Source: Thiobacter sp. AK1 (GTDB taxonomy: Bacteria; Pseudomonadota; Gammaproteobacteria; Burkholderiales; Thiobacteraceae). Taken from it: a stretch of 64,000 nt of DNA. Location: assembly GCF_039822265.1 (NCBI RefSeq), contig NZ_JBAJEX010000006.1:62001-126000 (forward strand). The letters are read 5' to 3'. Made by a program: the position numbers and the translations under genes. This document shows, in pieces, positions 1-9,677 of the stretch; positions within the stretch are counted from its first letter, which is position 1, and each line of letters starts with the position of its first letter. The notes beneath the pieces were generated by a model. The model did not search any database and had not been told where the DNA came from. It was given only the letters and a program-made list of their open reading frames with translations.

Positions 1-136
1 TGAGGGCTCCCAGGCCGGGCCCGATTTCCACCAGGGTGTCCTCGGGCCGGGGCGCGATGGCTTCCAGGCAGCGCCGCACGAAGTGGGGATCGTGCAGGAA
101 ATTCTGGCCGAAGCGCTTGCGCGGCGTGTGCTGCAT
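1..136 (-). CDS. rsmA: 16S rRNA (adenine(1518)-N6/adenine(1519)-N6)-dimethyltransferase, N-terminal fragment
   Basis: Partial gene; it starts at the ATG at 136 and runs off the left edge of the window. The visible 45 residues begin [14 protein letters not shown] and include [19 protein letters not shown] is the N-terminal hallmark of KsgA/RsmA and EIGPGLG is its SAM-binding motif I. The enzyme dimethylates two adjacent adenines in helix 45 of 16S rRNA late in 30S assembly. It lies 16 bp downstream of pdxA in the order lptD-surA-pdxA-rsmA, a conserved proteobacterial operon. The identification is firm although only the N-terminus is seen. Confidence 0.95.
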   Translation of the reverse strand, partial: MQHTPRKRFGQNFLHDPHFVRRCLEAIAPRPEDTLVEIGPGLGAL

Positions 137-152
137 GGGGTGGCCCGATCGG

Positions 153-1130
153 CTAGCGCGCATGCAGCGCCATGGCCGCCGCGGTATCGATGGCCACACG
201 CAGGCTGCCGACGTCGATCGCACCCGTGCCGGCGAGGTCGAGGGCGGTGCCGTGGTCCACCGAGGTGCGCACGCAGGGCAGCCCCAGGGTGACATTCACG
301 CCAGCGCCGAAGCTCGCGTATTTGAGCACCGGTAGCCCCTGGTCGTGATACATGGCCAGCACGCAGTCGTGGCTGGCGAGCAAGGGACGACGGAACAGCG
401 TGTCGGCGGGCAACGGCCCGGTGAGGTGCAGCCCTTCGGTGCGCAATGCCTCTAGCACGGGGATGATGACCTCCATCTCCTCGCGGCCGAGATGCCCGGA
501 TTCGCCCGCGTGGGGGTTGAGCCCAGCCACCAGGATGCGGGGCGGGCCGTCGGTGAAGTAACGCTTAAGGTCATGGGCGAGTATGCGCAGGGTGGCGGTG
601 AGGCTGTCGCGCGTGATGAGATCGGGGACTGCGCGCAGCGGATGATGGGTGGTGGCGAGTGCTACGCGCATGCCACCACCGGCGAGCATCATCACCACGT
701 GGGGGGCGCGGCTCTTTTCCTGGAGATACTCGGTGTGGCCCTGGAAGCGGATGCCAGCATCGTTGATCACGCCCTTGTGCACGGGCGCGGTGACCAGGCC
801 GGCGAACTCCCCGGCCAGGCAGCCGGCGAGAGCGCGGTCCATTAGCGCCAACACGTAAGGTGCATTGGCGGCATCGAGCTGGCCCGGCACCACCGGTGCG
901 GCCAAGGGGAGATGCAGCACCGACAGCCGCCCGGGCGCGGTGGCTACCGGTTTACCTGGGACGTAGTCTTCTAGCGCGAGGGGAACGCCCAACTGCTGCG
1001 CCCGCGCCTTAAGCAGGGTTCGATCGCCCAACACCACGATGGGCTGACTTCGGCTCTCTTGCGCCAGTTTGACACACAGGTCCGGACCAATGCCGGCGGG
1101 TTCGCCACTGGTGAGGACGAGGGGGTGCAT
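153..1130 (-). CDS. pdxA: 4-hydroxythreonine-4-phosphate dehydrogenase
   Basis: 325 aa, full length for PdxA. It carries out NAD-dependent oxidation of 4-phosphohydroxy-L-threonine in the DXP-dependent pyridoxal phosphate pathway, in the cytosol. Visible family motifs are the N-terminal [17 protein letters not shown] near residue 132 (substrate-binding His-Thr), and metal-ligand histidine contexts ATTHHPL (about 160), LNPHAGE and [12 protein letters not shown]. It ends with [14 protein letters not shown], typical of the C-terminal nucleotide-binding part. It follows surA with 6 bp between them, so it is very probably cotranscribed with lptD-surA and rsmA. Confidence 0.96.
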   Translation of the reverse strand: MHPLVLTSGEPAGIGPDLCVKLAQESRSQPIVVLGDRTLLKARAQQLGVPLALEDYVPGKPVATAPGRLSVLHLPLAAPVVPGQLDAANAPYVLALMDRALAGCLAGEFAGLVTAPVHKGVINDAGIRFQGHTEYLQEKSRAPHVVMMLAGGGMRVALATTHHPLRAVPDLITRDSLTATLRILAHDLKRYFTDGPPRILVAGLNPHAGESGHLGREEMEVIIPVLEALRTEGLHLTGPLPADTLFRRPLLASHDCVLAMYHDQGLPVLKYASFGAGVNVTLGLPCVRTSVDHGTALDLAGTGAIDVGSLRVAIDTAAAMALHAR

Positions 1131-1136
1131 GAAGCC

Positions 1137-2441
1137 TTACCGCTCTTCCAGCCGATATTCCACGTAGGCCTGGTCGCGCAGCTGGCGCACGAATTCCTGA
1201 TAGGCCTCGTCTGCCTTGCGCTCGCGGATTTGTAGCCGCGCCTGAAGCTTACGCCGCTCGTCGGTGACATCTTGGTGGCGCCGCTCCAGCACCTGGATGA
1301 GATGCCAGCCAAAGGGCGTTTGCACCGGGTCGCTCAGCCCACCCACGGGGAGGGCGTTCATGGCGCGCTCGAATTCCGGCACGGTGTCACCGGGGGATAG
1401 CCAGCCCAGATCGCCTCCCTTGGCGGCGGAAGCATCCTCGGAATTGAGGCGCGCCAGTTCGCCGAAATCGGCGCCGTTCTCGATGCGTTCCTTAAGGGCC
1501 AGCAGCCGCCGCTTGGCATCCGCCTCCGAGGTGAGCTCGTTGACCCGGATCAGGATGTGGCGGGCGTGAGTCTGCTCCACCACCAGCGGCGTGTCTTTGC
1601 CGCGCTTGTCGTTCAATTTGAGTATGTGAAAGCCGGCGGGACTGCGGATGACCTCGCTCACCTCACCCGGCTTCAAGGCATTCAGCACGGGCAGGAACAG
1701 CTCTGGCAGCCGGCTCGCGGGACGCCAGCCCAGGTCGCCGCCATTGAGCGCGTCCGGGGCGTCGGAATAGCTCGCCGCCACTTGGGCGAACGGCGTGCCC
1801 TTGCGGATCTCCGCCAGGGCCTGCTCCGCGCGCGCGCGGCGCGCGTTAATGATCTCGGGACCGGCCTGTTCCGGCACACGAATGAGGATGTGGGCGAGGT
1901 GGTATTCGGTCTCGCCCTTTTGCTGGCCTTGGGGGCTCGCGAAGAACTGTTCCACTTCGGCATCACTCACCGTGACGCGGTTTTCCGCTTCCCGTTCGCG
2001 CAGGCGCGAGAGAATGATCTCGTTGCGGATCTCCTCGCGGAATTTTGCGAAGGGCACTCCATCCTGCTCCACCGCCTGGCGGAATTGGTCGATGCTCATG
2101 TTGTTGGCGGCGGCAATCCGCAGTAGCGCGCGGTCGAGCTGCACGTCATCGACTCGGATGCCGGTCTGGCGCGCAAACTGCAGTTGCACCCGCTCGGTGA
2201 TCATGCGTTCCAGAAGTTGCTTCTCCAGCACTGGCAGCGGGGGGGCCGGCACGTTCTGCGCCTTCATCTGGCGCAGGGCCAAACGCACTCGCTCATTGAG
2301 TTCCTGCTGGGTGATGGCCTCGTTGTTGACCACCGCGACGATGCGGTCCACCGGCTGCACCGGGGCACGGGTCTGGGCGGCGGCCGTGCCGGCCACGAGC
2401 AGGGCGAACAGGAGGAACAGCCGGAAAGTGCGGGCAGGCAT
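1137..2441 (-). CDS. surA: Periplasmic peptidyl-prolyl isomerase / outer-membrane protein chaperone SurA
   Basis: 434 aa with a clear Sec signal peptide (about residues 1-22, FLLFALLVAGTAAAQ), then the SurA N-domain and two parvulin PPIase domains. The PPIase repeats are recognisable at TEYHLAHILIRV (about 174) and VEQTHARHILIRV (about 283), each followed by the GGDLGW motif. SurA escorts unfolded beta-barrel proteins, including LptD, across the periplasm to BamA. It lies 3 bp after lptD, consistent with one operon and with the functional link between the two products. Confidence 0.96.
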   Translation of the reverse strand: MPARTFRLFLLFALLVAGTAAAQTRAPVQPVDRIVAVVNNEAITQQELNERVRLALRQMKAQNVPAPPLPVLEKQLLERMITERVQLQFARQTGIRVDDVQLDRALLRIAAANNMSIDQFRQAVEQDGVPFAKFREEIRNEIILSRLREREAENRVTVSDAEVEQFFASPQGQQKGETEYHLAHILIRVPEQAGPEIINARRARAEQALAEIRKGTPFAQVAASYSDAPDALNGGDLGWRPASRLPELFLPVLNALKPGEVSEVIRSPAGFHILKLNDKRGKDTPLVVEQTHARHILIRVNELTSEADAKRRLLALKERIENGADFGELARLNSEDASAAKGGDLGWLSPGDTVPEFERAMNALPVGGLSDPVQTPFGWHLIQVLERRHQDVTDERRKLQARLQIRERKADEAYQEFVRQLRDQAYVEYRLEER

Positions 2442-2444
2442 GGG

Positions 2445-4922
2445 TCAGTAGTCTTCCAGGTTGTAGGTGCCAAGCTGCGGCTCACTGGGCGTGAAGCCGG
2501 CGATGCTCTGGCGCAGCAGCGACAGGGGGTTGGAGCCCAGGCTGCTGGCACCGGCCAACTCCAACTGCACGAACAAGGCGTTGGTGGTGTGCTGGGTGGC
2601 GGTGGTGAAACGATGGGCCACCAGACGCACCGCCCAGCAGCCTTTGTTGTATTCCACGCCGGCGATGCCTTCCAGCAGACGCCGATCCTGTAGGGAATAG
2701 TTCCAGCGCGCCACGCCGTGCCACTGCGCGGCCAGGGGCCACTGGGCGGAAGCATCCAACTGGCGCAGGTCGTTGCGGTTGAAACGGTAGGTGAAGTTGG
2801 CCACCTGGCCCGGCTGCGGCGCGTAGCGTAGCGCCAGATTGTAGCGCTGGGTGTGCCGCAGATTGGGGTTGTACTCCCAGGCGCTGTCCAGACTCCAGCC
2901 CGGCGCGATGAGCCCACCAAGACTGGCCAGGAAATCCGAGCGCCGGTCCTTGGGAGCGGCGTTGATCAGCGTCACCTGCGGCATGCGGAAGGACAGCCGC
3001 TGGCCCAACATGGCGCGCAACCGCTCTTGCCCGGTGATCGGCTCCAGCCAGCGCGAGGTGAGGGCCACGGTCAGCTGGTTGGCGTCGCTTACCCGATCCT
3101 GGCCGCTGAAGCGGTTTTCGGAAAAGATCTGGGCGAAATTGAAGTCGGCTTCGGCGGAATCGAAGCTCGGTAGCCGGCTTTGATCTTTGTAAGGCACGTA
3201 GAGGTAATACAGCCGCGGCTCCAGGGTCTGGAGCATGTCTTGCCCGAATAAGCCCGCCTGTCGTTCCAACACGAGCCCCGTGTCCAGGCTTAAGATGGGC
3301 AGGGTGCGCGTCGCATCGCTGGCATAGGGCCGGACCGTACCGGTGGCATCGGGGAAGGCAAGGGTGGTTTGATCCAGGCTGTAGCGCGTGTAATGCACCC
3401 CGGCCTTGGGCGTGAAATAGCCCCAGCTTGCGGCAAGGGGTAGGCTTACGCTGGGATAGATCACGAAGCGCCTTCCGCTCACCAGACCGGTGCTACGGAA
3501 ATCCGCGTATTCACCCGTGAAGCGCAGATCGGTACCGAGGAAATCCAGCTTGCTGTAAGCCACGTTCACCTGGGGTTGCCGGTTGTAGGGGGCGATGATG
3601 GGGGCCAACGGATCCTGCAGCACCTGAAAGCGTTGCACCCGCGCAAGCACACTGAGCCCGCCGACACCATAGGTGAGCAGCCCTTCCCGCGGCAGCAAGT
3701 TCTGGGAGGTCTGGGCCACCAGGGTGGAGAGGTCACGGAAATAGTTGTCGTCAGACACCCGCTGCAGGTTGAGCGCACCCGCCAGACCATTGCCGAACTG
3801 TTGCTGGTGCTGGACAGAGAGGCGGCTACGGTTGGTGTCCGTGACCCGGTCGTGGGCGAGATATTCCGCCTGCAGGGTTCCCCCGTAGCCAGGCATGAGG
3901 TAGCGGAACTCGCCGCCGAGCTGCAAGCCACGCTTCTGCATGAAGCGAGGCGTGAGGGTTGCATCGTAATTGGGAGCGATGTTCCAGTAATAGGGCAGGG
4001 TGAGTTCCGCGCCGCTGTTGCCAGTGGTGCCGAAGCTGGGGGCAAGCAGCCCCGACTTGCGCGCGCGGCTCAAGGGGAAGCTGATCCATGGCGTGTAAAG
4101 TAGTGGCACGTCCATGAATTCCACACGCGCGTGGCGTGCCACGCCCTCGTTGGCGCTGCGATCGATGTAGAGCTCACCGGCGCGAATGAACCAATCATCC
4201 TGACCCGGGCCGCAGGTGGTGTAGCTCGCGTCCGTCAGACGCATGCGATCCTCGCCCAGGAACTCGGCTTTAGCCGCTTCGCCCCGCGCGTGTTCCTGGG
4301 CGAGCATGTAGCGGGGCGCCGTCATGTGACCAGTCTGGGTTTCCAGATGGAGGCTGAGCTCGGGGCCTCGCGCCAGCGCGTTGTCGGTTTGCACCCGCAC
4401 GTTGCCCCGCGCCGACACCGTGTCGCTGGGCAGGTCGTAGGTCATGCGATCGGCGTTCACCGTGATGCCCAGCTTGCGCACCTCCACGTCGCCTTCTGCT
4501 TCCACCTCCCGATCTTGATGGCCGCGGATCTCCCTGGCCCGCACGAACACTGGCGTGGGGCCCTCGGCCGGCGGTCGCGCCCGAGGCAGTTCCGGGGTCA
4601 ACGCCAGCGGCAGCGGCTCACTCGGCGGCGCCAAAACGGCACCGCTTTCGCTCGAGGGGGCTGCGGGCACAGGGGTTTGACGGCCGGGGGCTTGGTCTGA
4701 CGGTGTGACGGGTGGGGCAACCGGCGCGCTTGGGCGTGTCGGCGCCGAAACCGGCTCGCCAGGGCGCGGCGCTTGCTGCTCGGCGGACGCTCCGGGCAGC
4801 GCGGGTAGACCGAGTAGGCGTGGATCCACCTTGAGCGGAGGAAGCTCTGTGGCCCCATGGGCCAGGGGTGCCGCCAGACAAAACAAGACACAGACGGCAG
4901 GCCGCGACGGGAGTGGAGGCAT
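2445..4922 (-). CDS. lptD: LPS-assembly protein LptD
   Basis: 825 aa from the ATG at 4922. This start was chosen over a longer in-frame one at 4991 because it places the signal peptide MPPLPSRPAVCVLFCLAAPLAHG at the N-terminus. A proline-rich linker (about residues 40-120) precedes the OstA/LptA-like beta-jellyroll (REIRGHQDREVEAEGDVEV onward) and a large C-terminal LptD barrel (VPLLYTPWISFPL, then about 500 residues of amphipathic strands). Two Cys (in TTCGPGQDD and the C-terminal KGCWAVR) fit the interdomain disulfides that LptD needs. It inserts LPS in the outer leaflet together with LptE. The long proline-rich linker is slightly unusual. Confidence 0.94.
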   Translation of the reverse strand: MPPLPSRPAVCVLFCLAAPLAHGATELPPLKVDPRLLGLPALPGASAEQQAPRPGEPVSAPTRPSAPVAPPVTPSDQAPGRQTPVPAAPSSESGAVLAPPSEPLPLALTPELPRARPPAEGPTPVFVRAREIRGHQDREVEAEGDVEVRKLGITVNADRMTYDLPSDTVSARGNVRVQTDNALARGPELSLHLETQTGHMTAPRYMLAQEHARGEAAKAEFLGEDRMRLTDASYTTCGPGQDDWFIRAGELYIDRSANEGVARHARVEFMDVPLLYTPWISFPLSRARKSGLLAPSFGTTGNSGAELTLPYYWNIAPNYDATLTPRFMQKRGLQLGGEFRYLMPGYGGTLQAEYLAHDRVTDTNRSRLSVQHQQQFGNGLAGALNLQRVSDDNYFRDLSTLVAQTSQNLLPREGLLTYGVGGLSVLARVQRFQVLQDPLAPIIAPYNRQPQVNVAYSKLDFLGTDLRFTGEYADFRSTGLVSGRRFVIYPSVSLPLAASWGYFTPKAGVHYTRYSLDQTTLAFPDATGTVRPYASDATRTLPILSLDTGLVLERQAGLFGQDMLQTLEPRLYYLYVPYKDQSRLPSFDSAEADFNFAQIFSENRFSGQDRVSDANQLTVALTSRWLEPITGQERLRAMLGQRLSFRMPQVTLINAAPKDRRSDFLASLGGLIAPGWSLDSAWEYNPNLRHTQRYNLALRYAPQPGQVANFTYRFNRNDLRQLDASAQWPLAAQWHGVARWNYSLQDRRLLEGIAGVEYNKGCWAVRLVAHRFTTATQHTTNALFVQLELAGASSLGSNPLSLLRQSIAGFTPSEPQLGTYNLEDY

Positions 4923-4979
4923 TATCGGAGGGTGGTCGGAATAAGGTGCTAAAATCGCACAAAAGCTCAGTTTTTTCAA

Positions 4980-5984
4980 TTGGAAACGCAATTGGAACGC
5001 TTGCTCGATCTCGATTGGTGGCTATCCCAGGTGTTCGCCGGGGAACATTTTCTCATCCTGCCCGCCTCCTCGGATGCGAGCTTTCGACGCTATTACCGCA
5101 TCGATCTGGACGGGCAGACCTACATCGTCATGGACGCGCCGCCCCAGCACGAGGAGCTGGGACCGTTCATCCACGTCGCGGCGCTGTTTGCCGAGGCGGG
5201 GGTGAACGTGCCCAAGATCCTCGCCGAGAACCGAGAGCTGGGTTTTTTGCTGCTCACCGATCTGGGTCAGGACACCTACCTGGACCGGCTCGAGGAAGCC
5301 ACGGCCGACGCCCTCTACCGCGACGCCAACGAGGCGCTCATCAAAATCCAGCTCGCCAGCCGCCCCGGGGAACTACCGGACTATGACGAAGCGCTGCTTT
5401 TGCGAGAGATGCGCTTGTTCTCCGAGTGGTACGTCCCCCGCCAACTGGGTGTGACCCTGAGTCCCCAGCAGCAATCCGTCCTGGAGGCGAGCTTCCAGCT
5501 CATCCTGCGGCGGGTGCTGGCCCAGCCGCGGGTGTACGTGCACCGCGACTACCACTCACGTAACCTGATGGTGTGTGACCCCAATCCGGGCATCCTGGAC
5601 TTTCAGGACGCGGTGTACGGGCCCATCACTTACGATTTGGTGTCGCTTTACAAGGATGCTTACATCGCCTGGGACGAGGAACAAATCCTCGACTGGGTGA
5701 TCCGCTACTGGGAACGCGCCCGTCGAGAAGGATTGCCGGTGGCCACCGATTTTGGCGAGTTCTATCGGGATTTCGAATGGATGGGCGTGCAACGCCACCT
5801 CAAGGTGCTGGGCATCTTCGCACGCCTGTGGCATCGGGATGGCAAAGAGGCTTACCTCGAGAGCGTGCCGCTGGTGCTCAACTACTTGCGCCGCACCTGC
5901 GAGCGCTACGGCGAGCTTGGCCCCTTACTCCAGCTGCTGGACGAACTCCACGGCAGCCAGCCTCAGGTCGGCTACACCTTCTGA
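4980..5984 (+). CDS. amgK: N-acetylmuramate/N-acetylglucosamine kinase (anomeric sugar kinase), APH-fold
   Basis: 334 aa aminoglycoside-phosphotransferase-fold kinase. The start appears to be TTG at 4980, in a region divergent from lptD. Motifs are SDASFRRYYRI near the N-terminus (nucleotide loop), VYVHRDYHSRNLMV (catalytic HxDxxxxN, about residue 183) and ILDFQDAVYGPITYDLVSLYKD (metal-binding DFQDA). The next plus-strand gene is murU, and this amgK-murU pairing is the characteristic pair of the Pseudomonas-type peptidoglycan recycling shortcut. In it, AmgK phosphorylates MurNAc or GlcNAc at C1 and MurU makes UDP-MurNAc, bypassing de novo synthesis (a fosfomycin-insensitive route). The function is inferred from family and neighbour. 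Confidence 0.88.
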   Translation: METQLERLLDLDWWLSQVFAGEHFLILPASSDASFRRYYRIDLDGQTYIVMDAPPQHEELGPFIHVAALFAEAGVNVPKILAENRELGFLLLTDLGQDTYLDRLEEATADALYRDANEALIKIQLASRPGELPDYDEALLLREMRLFSEWYVPRQLGVTLSPQQQSVLEASFQLILRRVLAQPRVYVHRDYHSRNLMVCDPNPGILDFQDAVYGPITYDLVSLYKDAYIAWDEEQILDWVIRYWERARREGLPVATDFGEFYRDFEWMGVQRHLKVLGIFARLWHRDGKEAYLESVPLVLNYLRRTCERYGELGPLLQLLDELHGSQPQVGYTF

Positions 5985-6014
5985 CCCTGCAGGCGGCTTG
6001 AGCGTGGCTCTTAG

Positions 6015-6791
<777 letters not shown>

Positions 6792-6870
6792 AGCCGGCGA
6801 CTGTGGCAGAAGGGCAGCGCCAGGCTTGGCGAGGCGCGCGTGTTGGGCATCCCGTTTTCCTGGAGTTTAA

Positions 6871-8175
6871 GTGATGAACCCTTATCGAGATCGTCGCCTG
6901 AAGCTTGCCGCCCAGATGGGGGCGGGCGTGGCCGTCATCCCCACCGCCCCGGAGCGGCTGCGCAATCGCGACACCACCTACCCTTACCGTTTCGACAGCT
7001 ATTTCCACTACCTGACGGGTTTTCCGGAACCGGAAGCGGTGCTGGTGCTGGTGGTCAACGGCGGCGTCAAGAGCATTCTGTTCTGTCGCGACAAGGACGA
7101 GGAACGGGAAATCTGGGACGGCTTTCGTTACGGCCCCGAGGCCGCGCGCGAGGCCTTTGGCATGGACGAAGCCTATTCCATTACCCGGTTGGACGAGATG
7201 ATGCCCAAGCTTCTCGCCGACCAGCCGGATCTATTCTTCGACCTGGGGGCGGATCCCAGTTGGGATACGCGCGTGGTGGGCTGGCTCAATAGCGTGCGGG
7301 CGCAGGCGCGCAACGGCGTCACCGCGCCGGCAGGCATTCGCGATGTGCGCGCGCTGCTGGACGAGATGCGTCTCATCAAGGATGCCTATGAGCTTGCCAT
7401 CATGCGCCGGGCCGCGACTATATCCGGTGCGGCGCATCGGCGTGCCATGCGCGTCACCGCGCCGGGCCGCTACGAGTACGAAATCGAGGCCGAGCTTTTG
7501 CACGAATTTCGGCGCCAGGGTGCGCAGGCCCCTGCCTATATGCCCATCGTGGCGGGCGGCGCCAATGCCTGCGTGCTGCACTACGTGCGCAACGATGCGC
7601 CGCTTCGCGATGGCGATCTGCTGCTCATCGACGCAGGCTGCGAGCTCGATGGCTACGCCTCTGACATCACGCGCACCTTTCCAGTCAATGGCCGATTCAG
7701 CGCCGTGCAGAAGGACTGCTACGAAATCGTGCTCGCGGCGCAGCAGGCGGCGATGGAGCAGGTACGCGTGGGCCGTCACTGGAACGAACCCCACGAGGCG
7801 GCCGTGCGCGTGCTGGTCCAGGGCATGCTCGATCTCGGGCTTGTCACGGGTAGCGTGGAGGGCGTGATCGAGTCTTTAGCGTACAAGCGCTTCTACATGC
7901 ACAAGACGGGCCACTGGCTGGGCCTGGACGTGCACGATGCCGGCGACTACAAGCGCGGTGGCACCTGGCGCCGGCTCGAGCCCGGCATGGTGCTGACGGT
8001 GGAGCCGGGGCTTTACATTCGTCCAGGCGAAGGCGTGCCGCAAGCCTTGTGGAACATCGGCATCCGCATCGAGGACGACGTATGCGTGACGGACGGGGCA
8101 TGCGAAGTCCTCACCGCGGCCACCCCCAAGACCGTGGCCGAGATCGAGGCGTGCATGGCGAGTCGGGAGGCATAA
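6871..8175 (+). CDS. pepP: Xaa-Pro aminopeptidase (aminopeptidase P II)
   Basis: 434 aa, matching PepP of proteobacteria. The N-terminal AMP_N domain (RNRDTTYPYRFDSYFHYLTGFPEPEA) is followed by the pita-bread metallopeptidase domain. The five metal ligands can be seen in LLIDAGCELDGYASDITRTFPV (two Asp), KTGHWLGLDVHDAG (His), VEPGLYI (Glu) and IRIEDDV (Glu). It removes N-terminal residues preceding proline. The start is the ATGATG at 6871, behind GGAG at about 6861. The pepP-ubiH-visC order is conserved in many proteobacteria, and here a gap of about 320 bp separates pepP from ubiH. Confidence 0.95.
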   Translation: MMNPYRDRRLKLAAQMGAGVAVIPTAPERLRNRDTTYPYRFDSYFHYLTGFPEPEAVLVLVVNGGVKSILFCRDKDEEREIWDGFRYGPEAAREAFGMDEAYSITRLDEMMPKLLADQPDLFFDLGADPSWDTRVVGWLNSVRAQARNGVTAPAGIRDVRALLDEMRLIKDAYELAIMRRAATISGAAHRRAMRVTAPGRYEYEIEAELLHEFRRQGAQAPAYMPIVAGGANACVLHYVRNDAPLRDGDLLLIDAGCELDGYASDITRTFPVNGRFSAVQKDCYEIVLAAQQAAMEQVRVGRHWNEPHEAAVRVLVQGMLDLGLVTGSVEGVIESLAYKRFYMHKTGHWLGLDVHDAGDYKRGGTWRRLEPGMVLTVEPGLYIRPGEGVPQALWNIGIRIEDDVCVTDGACEVLTAATPKTVAEIEACMASREA

Positions 8176-8497
8176 AGCTTCGCAGAGACCGCCCAAGGCG
8201 CCTTGTGACAGCGAGGATGCCGGTCCCGTTTGGGCCCAAAGGCCCCCAGGGTGTTCTCAGCCAGGCTTGTGGGCGGCGCTTAGGGTCGGTCATTGCGGCC
8301 AAGCCAAGCGCAGGCTGGCGCTCAGCACGCCGCCTTGGCCAAGGTCAAGTGGTCTGGAATTCCGTTTGCGTGGGAACGAGACAGGAACGGTGCAGCCCGA
8401 ACAGGCGTTTTGGCAGGGGTGGACTTGGGTGTTTGGGGCGTCTGCGTGTACCCTGTGCGCTTCGTGTTGACCAAGCAAGGAACACGGGACATTCATC
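8176..8497. other. Intergenic stretch, no gene seen
   Basis: About 320 bp between pepP and ubiH. It contains GC-rich partial palindromes (for example GGGCCCAAAGGCCCCC near 8232) but no ORF with coding character and no clear promoter or terminator. Confidence 0.5.
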
Positions 8498-9676
8498 GTG
8501 CGACCCGATGGCGACATTTTGATCGTGGGTGGGGGCCCGGTGGGCGCGACGCTGGCGCTGGCGCTCGCCCGTGGCATGGACCCCGCTGCGCCGCTTTCCA
8601 TCACGGTGCTGGAGGCGCGGCGGGATTTGGGCTCGCTGGCGGATGCGCGCACGCTGGCACTCTCCCATGGCAGCCGGCTGATCCTGGAGCAGATCGGCAT
8701 CTGGCCTCGGCTGCCGGATCCCACCCCCATCACCCGCATCCATGTCTCCCAGCGTGCAAGCTTCGGGCGCACCTTGCTCACGGCGCGCGAGGCGGGACTG
8801 CCTGCCCTGGGTTACGTGATCGACTACGCGGCGCTTCTCGCCGCGTTCGATGGGGCGCTGCGGGAAGCGCAGCTTAGCTATCTCACGGGCGCCGAGGTGG
8901 AAAGGGTCGAGCCGCACGCCGTTACGCCACGCGTCGTCTGGCGCGGCGAGGTAGGCGAACGGATGGAAACGGCGCGGCTCATGGTGTTGGCCGATGGTGG
9001 ACGCTTGGTGGGGACCTTGCCTGGGGTGCGCCAGATCCGGCGTGACTACGGCCAGTGGGCGGTGGTGGGGCAGGTGCGTTCGGAGCGTCCCCATGACGGA
9101 CTGGCCTATGAGCGCTTTACCCCCGATGGTCCCGCGGCGCTTCTGCCCTATCGCGACCGCTTTGCCCTGGTGTGGACCGCTTCCCCGGAGACGGCGCAAA
9201 CCATCCTGAGCTGGGACGATCCGACCTTCCTGGCGCGGCTTAACGCCCACTTCGGTGACCGGCAGGGACGTTTCCTCTGGGCCAGTCCGCGCGCGGCTTT
9301 CCCCCTTGGCCTGCGTCGTAGCGAACCGCGCGTGCTTGCGCGCACCGTGCTGGTGGGTAATGCCGCCCAGACCTTGCATCCGGTGGCTGGGCAGGGCTTC
9401 AACCTGGGCTTGCGCGATGCCTTCGAGCTCGCTGGGCGCATCCTCGCCACACCGCGTCCGGCTCTGGGTGGAGATGCCATGCTCAAAGCCTACGCGCGGG
9501 GCCGGCGATTGGACACGGGCGGCGCAATGTTCTTCACGGACTGGCTGGTGCGCGGCTTCTCCAACGATGTGCCGGTGCTGCGCGAGGTGCGTGCCGCCGC
9601 GCTGTCGCTGCTCGACATCGTGCCACCCGCCAAGGACTTCGTGGTGCGGCGCATGATCTTCGGCGCGCGGGGCTAG
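8498..9676 (+). CDS. ubiH: UbiH/UbiF/VisC/COQ6-family FAD-dependent ubiquinone-biosynthesis hydroxylase (UbiH-like)
   Basis: 392 aa from a GTG at 8498. Motifs are the N-terminal Rossmann ILIVGGGPVGATLALAL, the DG-type motif LMVLADGGRL in the middle (about 165) and the GD-type motif VLVGNAAQTLHPVAGQGFNLGLRDA (about 285), which together define flavoprotein aromatic hydroxylases of ubiquinone biosynthesis. UbiH hydroxylates the ring of the polyprenyl-methoxyphenol intermediate. The next gene is a second family member with a single base between stop and start, so the two are translationally linked. Assignment to UbiH is by similarity and gene order; ring position specificity varies in betaproteobacteria. 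Confidence 0.85.
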   Translation: MRPDGDILIVGGGPVGATLALALARGMDPAAPLSITVLEARRDLGSLADARTLALSHGSRLILEQIGIWPRLPDPTPITRIHVSQRASFGRTLLTAREAGLPALGYVIDYAALLAAFDGALREAQLSYLTGAEVERVEPHAVTPRVVWRGEVGERMETARLMVLADGGRLVGTLPGVRQIRRDYGQWAVVGQVRSERPHDGLAYERFTPDGPAALLPYRDRFALVWTASPETAQTILSWDDPTFLARLNAHFGDRQGRFLWASPRAAFPLGLRRSEPRVLARTVLVGNAAQTLHPVAGQGFNLGLRDAFELAGRILATPRPALGGDAMLKAYARGRRLDTGGAMFFTDWLVRGFSNDVPVLREVRAAALSLLDIVPPAKDFVVRRMIFGARG

Positions 9677-9677
9677 T